DNA of 11,704 nt from Actinomycetes bacterium (GTDB lineage: Bacteria > Actinomycetota > Actinomycetes > Actinomycetales > Cellulomonadaceae). Positions within the stretch are counted from its first letter, which is position 1. Each line of letters opens with the position of its first letter. Under the pieces are notes generated by a model, which was not told where the DNA came from, did not search any database, and saw only the letters and a program-made list of their open reading frames with translations. The position numbers and the translations under genes are program-made. This document shows, piece after piece, positions 1 through 5,755 of the stretch. The stretch spans positions 1-11,704 of the forward strand of contig JAEWEJ010000066.1 in assembly GCA_023389455.1 (NCBI GenBank), given 5' to 3'.

Positions 1-115
1 CGTCCTCGTTGCCCGCCAGCGTGCGCTCGCGGCCCGCGCCCCCGGCGAGGTAGTCGAAGTGCACGGCGCCGAGCGCGGCACGCGCCCCGCGCTCGGCCTC
101 CTGCGGCACCCGCAC
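1..115 (-). CDS. FMN-dependent alpha-hydroxy-acid oxidase/dehydrogenase, N-terminal fragment (3' end outside window)
   Basis: Reading the minus strand from a GTG at 115 gives about 38 residues up to the left edge, including FDYLAGGAGRERTLAGNED. That matches the start of the FMN-dependent alpha-hydroxy-acid oxidase fold (lactate, mandelate, glycolate and 4-hydroxymandelate oxidases), in which an (F/Y)-x-Y-(I/L/V)-x-GG-(A/S)-G segment is followed by T-L-x-x-N. Family members oxidise a 2-hydroxy acid to a 2-oxo acid using FMN. The GTG lies 1 nt after the TGA of the upstream flavoprotein gene, so the genes are almost certainly co-transcribed and probably coupled; the ribosome site is poor (GGGG about 8 nt upstream). 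A second GTG at 109 is possible. The catalytic His and Arg residues lie outside the window, so substrate cannot be judged. The family call is fairly safe; the subfamily is open. Confidence 0.72.
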   Translation of the reverse strand, partial: MRVPQEAERGARAALGAVHFDYLAGGAGRERTLAGNED

Positions 116-116
116 G

Positions 117-1670
117 TCAGCGCCCCGCGAGCGCGCCGGCGACGAACGCCTCCAGGGGCGCCACGTGCACGTCGGGCCGGTCCCACCGGTTCTCGAGGTT
201 CTCCGCCAGGTGGTGCGTCGCCACGAGCCGGCCGTCGCGGTGGTGCCGCACGACCGGGTGCAGGTAGGCGGCGTCGTGCGCGACGCCGGGGGAGTCCTGC
301 GCGACGCGGCTCACCCCCACGTCGAACGGGTCGACCTTGTCGTGGTCGGGGCCGTACTCCAGCGTCACGACGAACGCGTCCTCGTCGTGCCCGTCGGCGG
401 CCAGGCCCACCCGCGCGTGGTAGTCGACCGGGACCTCCTCGAGGTACCGCGCCTCACCCCCGCTCACGGCGACGACGTCCGCGAGCACCCCGAACTGCTG
501 CCAGAGGGCGGACGTGCGGTTGACCCGGGCGACGACGGCCGCCGCGACCACCGCCGGTGTCGCCGCCACGGGCACCGACGGCCACGGCTCGCCGGCGTAC
601 CGGCGCTCCAGGACCCGGTGCAGCGCGCGCACCCCGTAGCGGAACCCGTGGACGAAGCCGCTCGTCGAGCGCCGGAAGTCGCGCTGCTGGCTGATCGTGC
701 CGGCGAAGAACAGCCCGGGGACGTCGACCGACTCCCACTCGTCGGTCTGCGCGGGGAAGCGGCCGGCGATGGCCAGCGCGGGACGGCACGAGTCGTCGAA
801 GACCGACGCGTCGAACGCGAACCCCGTGCACGCCAGCACCCGGTCGTAGTGCAGCACCCGCGTCTCGTCGGCGCGGGTGAAGCGGAAGGTCACCGCCAGC
901 TGGTCGCCGTCCCGCTCGATGCGCTCGACCCGCCCGTCGAGCACGGCGTTGGCCGACTTCAGCTGGTAGGTGTCGAGGAAGTTGTTGTTGACGGCGCGCA
1001 GGTGGCCGACGTAGTGGGTGCGCCACGCGAGGTGCACGGACTCCGGGCCCGCGACGTGGATGACGGTCGTCGTCTCCATGAGGGCGTCGGCCGTCTCGAA
1101 CGCCGAGTTGCCCTTGCCGATGATCAGCACGCGCTGGTCGAGGTAGTCCTCCGGGACGACGGACATCGTGTCGTACCCCTCGGCCAGCTCGAACCCCGGG
1201 ATGGCGGGACGGTGCGGGCGGCTGACCCCGGTGGCGACGACCACGCAGCGGGCGGTCAACGTGTCGCCGCCGACCTGCACCTCGAACACGTCGCCGACCC
1301 GGGACACGCGCGTCACGGCCGCGCCGTACCGCACGCGCACCTTCGAGCGCTCGGCGAAGTCGGCGAGGTAGCGCACCATGACGTCGGCGTCGGGGAAGTA
1401 CCGGTCGGTGTACCGCGTGAACCGCAGGTCCGGGTCGTCGCTGAGCAGGGAGTTCCAGTCCAGGCGCAGGTTGACCTCGGGGTCGTCGCTGCCTGTGCGG
1501 GGCTTGTTGATCGAGATGAGGCGCCGGTGCCGGGGGTACCGCGTGAAGAACGAGCCCGGGACGTCCGCGCGCTCCACGACGAGGTAGTCGCGCCGCCCGT
1601 CGGCCTCGAGCAGCGCGCCGAGCTGCAGCCCGGCCGGTCCGGCTCCGACGATCAGGTGGTCGAGGGTCAT
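117..1670 (-). CDS. FOXRED2/ERFAD-like FAD-dependent NAD(P)H oxidoreductase
   Basis: A 517-residue flavoprotein. The N-terminus has a Rossmann FAD site (GAGPAG, residues 9-14). A segment near 41-58 (FFTRYPRHRRLISINK within it) and VNLRLDWNSLLS (67-77) closely resemble the eukaryotic ER flavoprotein FOXRED2/ERFAD. VVVATG (143-148) is the usual flavoprotein ATG motif, a second dinucleotide site is IIGKGNSAFETAD (183-195), and CTGFAFD (281-287) closes the FAD domain. A C-terminal domain (about 410-510) includes AAYLHPVV. No signal peptide or ER-retention tail is visible, so the bacterial protein is probably cytosolic. The ATG at 1670 overlaps the upstream lyase TGA by 4 bp (ATGA) and has GGAGG 7 nt upstream, which fixes the start; the same frame stays open far upstream but only as lyase shadow. 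The role is probably a redox or monooxygenase step on a product of the neighbouring lyase/ligase (inference). A class-B-type monooxygenase or pyridine-nucleotide oxidoreductase activity cannot be told apart here. Confidence 0.85.
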   Translation of the reverse strand: MTLDHLIVGAGPAGLQLGALLEADGRRDYLVVERADVPGSFFTRYPRHRRLISINKPRTGSDDPEVNLRLDWNSLLSDDPDLRFTRYTDRYFPDADVMVRYLADFAERSKVRVRYGAAVTRVSRVGDVFEVQVGGDTLTARCVVVATGVSRPHRPAIPGFELAEGYDTMSVVPEDYLDQRVLIIGKGNSAFETADALMETTTVIHVAGPESVHLAWRTHYVGHLRAVNNNFLDTYQLKSANAVLDGRVERIERDGDQLAVTFRFTRADETRVLHYDRVLACTGFAFDASVFDDSCRPALAIAGRFPAQTDEWESVDVPGLFFAGTISQQRDFRRSTSGFVHGFRYGVRALHRVLERRYAGEPWPSVPVAATPAVVAAAVVARVNRTSALWQQFGVLADVVAVSGGEARYLEEVPVDYHARVGLAADGHDEDAFVVTLEYGPDHDKVDPFDVGVSRVAQDSPGVAHDAAYLHPVVRHHRDGRLVATHHLAENLENRWDRPDVHVAPLEAFVAGALAGR

Positions 1671-3178
1671 GTCTGGTCCTCCCAGGGGGTGTGCAGGACG
1701 ACGTCCGCAGCGGTGCGGACGTCCTGCTCGAGCGGGCGGTCGGGGTCGACGGGACGGATGGCGGCGGCGAGCGCGGCGAGGAGCGGACGTGACCCGTCCG
1801 CGGTGGCGCCACGGGCGCCCACGTGGGCGGCCTGCCGCAGGCCCAGCGCGAGGGACCCCACGAGCAGCCGCAGGACCTGCGCCCCGTCGAGGCAGCGCAG
1901 CGCGCCCTGCGTGCCGAACGGCACGACGTCCTGGGTGTGCAGGTTCGTCGGCAGCGACTGCATGCCCGCGGGCGTGGCGTCGCGCCGCAGCTCCGCGACG
2001 AGCGCGGTGGACGCGAGCTGGACGCCCTGCAGGCCGTGCTGGTGGCCGGGACGGGCGGTGAGCATCGGCGGCAGCCCGCCGTTGCGGGCCGGGTCGACGA
2101 GCAGGTCCAGCTGGCGCTCGGCGAGGTTGCCCAGCTGCGCGGTGACCACGGCCAGCAGGTCCGAGGCGAACGCCGCGGGCTGGCCGAAGAAGTTGCCCCC
2201 GTGGACCACCTTGTCGTGCTCGGGGAACAGCAGCGGGTTGTCGCTGACGCCGGCGAGGTCCGCCCGGACCACGTCCTCGACGTACCCCAGGGCGTCGTGC
2301 GCTGCACCCAGCAGCTGCGGGGTGCAGCGGATCGAGTACGGCTCCTGCAGCGGGCGGTCGCCCGACGCCTCGACGCCCGCGAGCAGCGCCCGCATCCGTG
2401 CCCCCACCACGCCCGCGCCGTGGTGGGCGTACCGCGCCAGCAGGTCCGCGTCGGTGAACTGCGGGTCGCACCCGAGCAGGTCGGCCAGCAGGCAGGACAG
2501 GCGCACGAGCGCGTCGTGCGCCCGGCGGACGGCCTCCAGCGCCAGGCCGAGCGCCGCCGAGGTCAGGGACGTGCCGTTCACCAGCGCCAGCGCGTCACGC
2601 CCGTCGAGCACGAGGGGAGCGAGACCTGCCGCTGCCAGGGCCTCACCGGCGGGCATCCGGCGCCCGTCGACCTCGGCCTCGCCGTGCCCCCGCAACGCCC
2701 CGGCCACCGCGGCCAGTGGCACGAGGTCGCCGGAGGCGCCGACCGAGCCCCAGCGCGGCACCACCGGTGCGAACGTCGTCCCGAGCATCGCGGCGAGGGC
2801 GTCCAGCACGTGCGGCGCGACGCCCGACGCGCCCTGGGCGAGCGAGCGGGCACGCACCAGGACCGTCGCCCGGACCAGCGCCGCGTCCAGCGGCGGACCC
2901 TGCCCGGCGCCGAGGTGCGCGAGGGTGTTGTCCGCCTGGTCGCGCCCGTCGGGCCGTCCCCGGAAGCCCACCAGCGCGCCGAACCCCGTGGTGCGCCCGT
3001 ACACCTGGCGGTCGGCGGCGACCACGGCGTCCAGGAACGCCCGCGCCGCACCGGTGCGCTCGCGGGCCGCAGGCGGGACGACCACCTCGACCGGACCGGC
3101 GGCCGCCACCAGGTGGTGGGGTCGCAAGGGGGAGGCGAGGTCGACGGGAGTCGTCGTCGGTGCGGCGCGGACGTCCAT
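1667..3178 (-). CDS. MIO-dependent aromatic amino acid lyase, tyrosine ammonia-lyase-like
   Basis: About 503 residues from the ATG at 3178, a full-length member of the HAL/PAL/TAL family. Numbering here counts from an in-frame GTG at 3196, 6 codons upstream. Family marks in order: catalytic tyrosine loop VYGRTTGFG (65-73); selectivity pair His94-Leu95 in TLAHLGAGQG; MIO tripeptide Ala154-Ser155-Gly156 in GSVGASGDL; NGTS (207-210); PYSIRCTPQ (286-294); SDNP (318-321); HGGNFFGQ (332-339); NLHTQDVV near 418-425. The His-Leu pair is that of Rhodobacter-type tyrosine lyases, whereas histidine lyases have Ser-His and phenylalanine lyases Phe-Leu, so tyrosine to p-coumarate plus ammonia is the best guess. 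A tyrosine 2,3-aminomutase shares these residues and is not excluded. ATG 3178 is preferred because TAGCGT lies 7 nt upstream, fitting a leaderless mRNA. First gene of a leftward operon, divergent from an acid-activating ligase. No hutU, hutI or hutG is present, arguing against histidine breakdown. Confidence 0.88.
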   Translation of the reverse strand: MDVRAAPTTTPVDLASPLRPHHLVAAAGPVEVVVPPAARERTGAARAFLDAVVAADRQVYGRTTGFGALVGFRGRPDGRDQADNTLAHLGAGQGPPLDAALVRATVLVRARSLAQGASGVAPHVLDALAAMLGTTFAPVVPRWGSVGASGDLVPLAAVAGALRGHGEAEVDGRRMPAGEALAAAGLAPLVLDGRDALALVNGTSLTSAALGLALEAVRRAHDALVRLSCLLADLLGCDPQFTDADLLARYAHHGAGVVGARMRALLAGVEASGDRPLQEPYSIRCTPQLLGAAHDALGYVEDVVRADLAGVSDNPLLFPEHDKVVHGGNFFGQPAAFASDLLAVVTAQLGNLAERQLDLLVDPARNGGLPPMLTARPGHQHGLQGVQLASTALVAELRRDATPAGMQSLPTNLHTQDVVPFGTQGALRCLDGAQVLRLLVGSLALGLRQAAHVGARGATADGSRPLLAALAAAIRPVDPDRPLEQDVRTAADVVLHTPWEDQT

Positions 3179-3185
3179 GGCGACG

Positions 3186-3191
3186 ACGCTA
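3186..3191 (-). promoter_or_regulatory. -10-like hexamer TAGCGT for the lyase operon
   Basis: Read on the minus strand, TAGCGT (TANNNT pattern) ends 7 nt before the ATG at 3178. That spacing puts the transcription start at or next to the start codon, as in actinobacterial leaderless genes. No Shine-Dalgarno precedes the ATG, which agrees. It mirrors the plus-strand hexamer at 3228-3233. Confidence 0.5.
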
Positions 3192-3199
3192 GGCACGCG

Positions 3200-3219
3200 A
3201 TCTCAGAGCACTGTGAGAT
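3200..3219. promoter_or_regulatory. Dyad-symmetric putative operator ATCTCA-N8-TGAGAT between divergent promoters
   Basis: The 20-bp stretch has perfect 6-bp arms (ATCTCA / TGAGAT) separated by 8 bp, with further matches in the spacer (8 of 10 positions pair overall). Its centre, 3209.5, is also the exact midpoint between the two TAGCGT hexamers, so the dyad covers the -35 zone of both promoters. A bound dimeric regulator could control the lyase operon and the ligase together (inference). The regulator family cannot be assigned. A Crp-like TGTGA-N6-TCACG overlaps at 3212-3227 and is the weaker explanation. Confidence 0.5.
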
Positions 3220-3227
3220 GCGTCACG

Positions 3228-3233
3228 TAGCGT
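3228..3233 (+). promoter_or_regulatory. -10-like hexamer TAGCGT for the ligase gene
   Basis: TAGCGT lies 8 nt before the ATG at 3242, again compatible with a leaderless transcript, and no Shine-Dalgarno is seen. The hexamer is identical to the one serving the lyase on the other strand and equally far from the operator centre. It also argues for the 3242 start over the in-frame ATG at 3218, which would lie upstream of the hexamer. Confidence 0.5.
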
Positions 3234-3241
3234 TCCGCGTC

Positions 3242-4720
3242 ATGAGCCGCGATGGCGTGACCACCGGTACCGGCACCCGTGCGGACGCTGCGGCGTCGGA
3301 GCCCGTCCGCGCACCGGTCTGGCCCCAGGGCGTCCTCGACCTGCTGGCTGCCGACCCCGGACGCACGGTCTTCGAGGACGGCTCCCGCACGGTCACCGCG
3401 GGCGAGACCCTGGACGCCGTCGCATCCGTCGCGGCCGGCCTGCGCGCCGCGGGCGTGGGGGCGGGCACCGGCGTCGCCCTCGACCTGGGGCTGGGACCCG
3501 ACGCGCTGGCGGCCACCCTGGCGGCGTTCGTCGTGGGTGCGCGCGTGTGCGGCCTGCCACCCGGGCTGACCGCGGGTCAGCGTGCCGACGTGCTCGGCCG
3601 CGCGGACGTCGCACTCGTCCTCGACGACGAGCACCTGCCCGGGCTCCTGGCGGCGTCGCCGGACGGGCCGCTCGTCGCCGCGGGCCGGCCGGCGGACGTC
3701 GCACGCGTGGTCTGGACGAGCGGTACCAGCGGACGCCCCAAGGGGTGCGTCCAGACGTACGCGTCGCTCAGCGCGACGTGGGCCGCCCACCCCGACCGCT
3801 GGCCCCCGCCCGTGGCGGCGCTCGCGGACCGCCTGCAGCGCTTCCTCGTCGTCGGGCCCTTCAGCAGCCAGGTGGTGCTGGAGTACACCGTGCTGACGCT
3901 CGCGGCGGGGGGCGTGCTCGTGGCGGCCCGTCCGCCCGGGTTCCCCGACGCGCTGGTGCGGCACCGCGCGACCGCGAGCGTCATCACCGTGGGTCGGCTG
4001 CACGCCCTGGTCCGGGCGCAGCGCGAGGAGCCGGCGGACCTGTCGAGCCTGCGGGCGCTGCTGGTGTCCGGTTCGCCGCTGGCGCCGGCGCGCCTCGCCG
4101 AGGCGCTCGAGGTCCTCGGGCCCGTGGTGTTCCACGGGTACGGCCAGACCGAGGCGGGGATGATCGCGATGGTCACGCCCGACGAGATGCGCGCGACGCC
4201 GGAGGTGCTCGCCACGGTCGGGCGGCCCCCGGCGGTGGTGACCGTGCGCGTCGTCGACGACGAGCTCTGGGTGCGCACGCCGGGGCAGGCCTCCGGCTAC
4301 TGGGACGACCCCGAGGAGTCCGCGGAGGTGTTCGTCGACGGCTGGGTGCGCACGCGCGACCTCGGCCACGTCGACGCGCAGGGGTACGTGCACCTGCGCG
4401 GCCGGGCCCGGGACGTCGTCATCGTCGACGCGCAGCTCGTGCACGCGGGGGCCGTCGAGCGGGTGCTGGCCGAGGACCCCGCGGTCGCCGAGGCGTACGT
4501 CGCGGGCCGGCCCGACGACGACACCGGCGAGGCCGTGCACGCGTGGGTCGTGCCGGCGCACGGTCGCACGCCCGACGCGGCCGAGCTGTGCCGACGCGTC
4601 GGCGTACGGCTCGGTGCGGTGGCCGTGCCGCGCACGCTGACCGTCGTGGACCAGGTGCCGGTGGCGCCCAGCGGCAAGCCCGACACGTCCGCGCTGCCGG
4701 TGCCGGCGGTCACGACCTGA
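3242..4720 (+). CDS. Acyl-adenylate-forming ligase (AMP-binding), phenolic acid ligase candidate
   Basis: A 492-residue ANL-superfamily enzyme, compact for the family (usually 500-560). Such enzymes adenylate a carboxylic acid with ATP and usually pass it to CoA or a carrier thiol. Motifs: P-loop TSGTSGRPKG (159-168), VSGSPL (275-280), YGQTEAG (300-306), TRDLGHVDAQGYVHLRGRARD (starting 371) and the C-terminal catalytic lysine Lys479 in PSGKPD. The A8 segment is odd: where relatives read GGxNIxPxEVE, this protein reads DAQLVHAGAVE (396-406), losing both glycines and the proline. Divergent from the aromatic amino acid lyase with a shared control region, so p-coumarate or another phenylpropanoid acid is a reasonable substrate (inference). 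The start is the ATG at 3242; alternatives are ATG 3218 and GTG 3257. The 3' end overlaps the convergent DUF817 gene by 11 bp. Superfamily certain, substrate and acceptor unproven. Confidence 0.88.
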   Translation: MSRDGVTTGTGTRADAAASEPVRAPVWPQGVLDLLAADPGRTVFEDGSRTVTAGETLDAVASVAAGLRAAGVGAGTGVALDLGLGPDALAATLAAFVVGARVCGLPPGLTAGQRADVLGRADVALVLDDEHLPGLLAASPDGPLVAAGRPADVARVVWTSGTSGRPKGCVQTYASLSATWAAHPDRWPPPVAALADRLQRFLVVGPFSSQVVLEYTVLTLAAGGVLVAARPPGFPDALVRHRATASVITVGRLHALVRAQREEPADLSSLRALLVSGSPLAPARLAEALEVLGPVVFHGYGQTEAGMIAMVTPDEMRATPEVLATVGRPPAVVTVRVVDDELWVRTPGQASGYWDDPEESAEVFVDGWVRTRDLGHVDAQGYVHLRGRARDVVIVDAQLVHAGAVERVLAEDPAVAEAYVAGRPDDDTGEAVHAWVVPAHGRTPDAAELCRRVGVRLGAVAVPRTLTVVDQVPVAPSGKPDTSALPVPAVTT

Positions 4721-5618
4721 CGGGGGCCCGGTCGTCGGGCGGTCGCGGCGGGTGCACCCACGCGACGAGCACGACCGAGATGATCATGAGCAGGAACCAC
4801 GACACGAGCTTGCTGCCGGCGACGACGTGCCAGCCGTCGACCTGCGACGGGTACAGCCACGCGCCGGCGAAGGTCGCGACGTTCTCGGCCAGCCAGATGA
4901 AGGCGGCCACCAGCGTGAACGCGAGCAGCAGGGGCATGCGCGGGCGAGCGGCGTGCACGCGCAGGTGCATCACGCTGCGCCCGAACACCAGGACGACGCC
5001 GGCCAGGAGCACCCAGCGGGCGTCCGCGACCCAGTGGTGCGTGAAGAAGTTGGCGTAGATCGCGACCGCCAGCACGGCGGTGACCCAGCGCCGTGGGTAG
5101 CGGTCGAAGCGCAGCTCGAAGATGCGGAACACCCGCACGAGGTACGAGCCGACGGCCCCGTACATGAAGCCCGAGAACAGCGGCACCGCCCCGACGCGCA
5201 GCACGCCCTCCGCGGCGTACGACCACGATCCCACGTCGGTCTTGAACACCTCCATGAGGGTGCCGACGACGTGGAACAGCAGCACCACGCGCAGCTCACG
5301 GACGGTCTCGAGCCGCGTGGCGAGCATCCCCACCTGCAGGGCCAGCGCCGCGAGAGTCAGGGCGTCGTTGCGGGCGAGCCAGGCGTCGTCCGGGTACCAG
5401 AAGCGCGCGGCGAGCAGCACCGCGAGCAGCAGCGCACCGAAGAGGCAGGCCCAGCCCTGCTTGAGGGTGAAGACGGTGAGCTCGACCAGTCCCGTGCGCA
5501 CCCGGCGGCCGTGCAGCCGGGCCAGGCGGGCGCGAGCCCAGGCGTCGATCCGTTCCTCGACGACCGTGAGCTCGCGCGCGCCGGCACGGGGGAGGGCCAG
5601 GCGAAGGTCTCGCAGCAC
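4710..5618 (-). CDS. DUF817 family integral membrane protein
   Basis: A 302-residue protein recognisable as the DUF817 family, whose function is not known. About eight hydrophobic segments can be drawn at roughly 55-72, 84-100, 110-122, 145-162, 178-195, 201-213, 229-247 and 268-288, after a charged N-terminal 50 residues. Conserved polar motifs in or beside membrane segments include HVVGTLMEVFKTDVGSW (116-132), LFSGFMYG (147-154), FFTHH (191-195), WLAEN (242-246) and WFLLMIIS (274-281). The histidines, acidic residues and lysine near membrane faces suggest ligand or metal binding, but this is inference. The start is the GTG at 5618, preceded at once by GGGGG; it is the weakest part of the call, because the N-terminal 40 residues are basic and less family-like. 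Its last 11 bp overlap the convergent ligase gene, so there is no room for a separate terminator. Confidence 0.82.
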   Translation of the reverse strand: MLRDLRLALPRAGARELTVVEERIDAWARARLARLHGRRVRTGLVELTVFTLKQGWACLFGALLLAVLLAARFWYPDDAWLARNDALTLAALALQVGMLATRLETVRELRVVLLFHVVGTLMEVFKTDVGSWSYAAEGVLRVGAVPLFSGFMYGAVGSYLVRVFRIFELRFDRYPRRWVTAVLAVAIYANFFTHHWVADARWVLLAGVVLVFGRSVMHLRVHAARPRMPLLLAFTLVAAFIWLAENVATFAGAWLYPSQVDGWHVVAGSKLVSWFLLMIISVVLVAWVHPPRPPDDRAPVRS

Positions 5619-5695
5619 GCCCCCATCCCACCGCGACGGTGCGGTGCGCGGGCGTCGTGCGTGGCCGGGTCCGTGGGGGGACCTGTGCAGATCCT

Positions 5696-5724
5696 GTGCG
5701 GCACCCCTCGTCGGGGCGCCGCAC
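5696..5724 (-). terminator. Hairpin downstream of desaturase gene
   Basis: GTGCGGCACCCC and GGGGCGCCGCAC form a 12-bp stem with one mismatch around a 5-nt TCGTC loop, about 32 nt past the desaturase stop. There is no clear U tract, which is common in high-GC actinobacteria. It lies in the 137-bp gap before the DUF817 gene, where I see no other clear signal. Confidence 0.5.
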
Positions 5725-5755
5725 GGGTCGGCCGGTGCCGGTCAGCGGGTGCGGG

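Noticed and set aside
117..2471. A 784-residue minus-strand open frame suggesting a long N-terminal fusion to the flavoprotein
   Set aside because: The first 267 residues are Arg/Pro/Ala-rich shadow of the lyase; the true start at 1670 has GGAGG and an ATGA overlap.
1667..3178. Histidine ammonia-lyase (hutH)
   Set aside because: The selectivity position is His-Leu rather than Ser-His, and no other hut genes are nearby.
3212..3227. Crp/GlxR-like site TGTGA-N6-TCACG
   Set aside because: One half-site is imperfect, and it is off-centre relative to the two promoters; the ATCTCA-N8-TGAGAT dyad explains the symmetry better.
165..3230. A 1021-residue plus-strand frame across the lyase and flavoprotein
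   Set aside because: It is antisense to two genes with clear catalytic motifs and shows only low-complexity Arg/Ala/Ser/Val/Gly composition with no domain.
1..4720. Photoactive yellow protein chromophore cluster (tal-pcl-pyp)
   Set aside because: No PYP-like gene is visible in the window; one beyond the left edge cannot be excluded.
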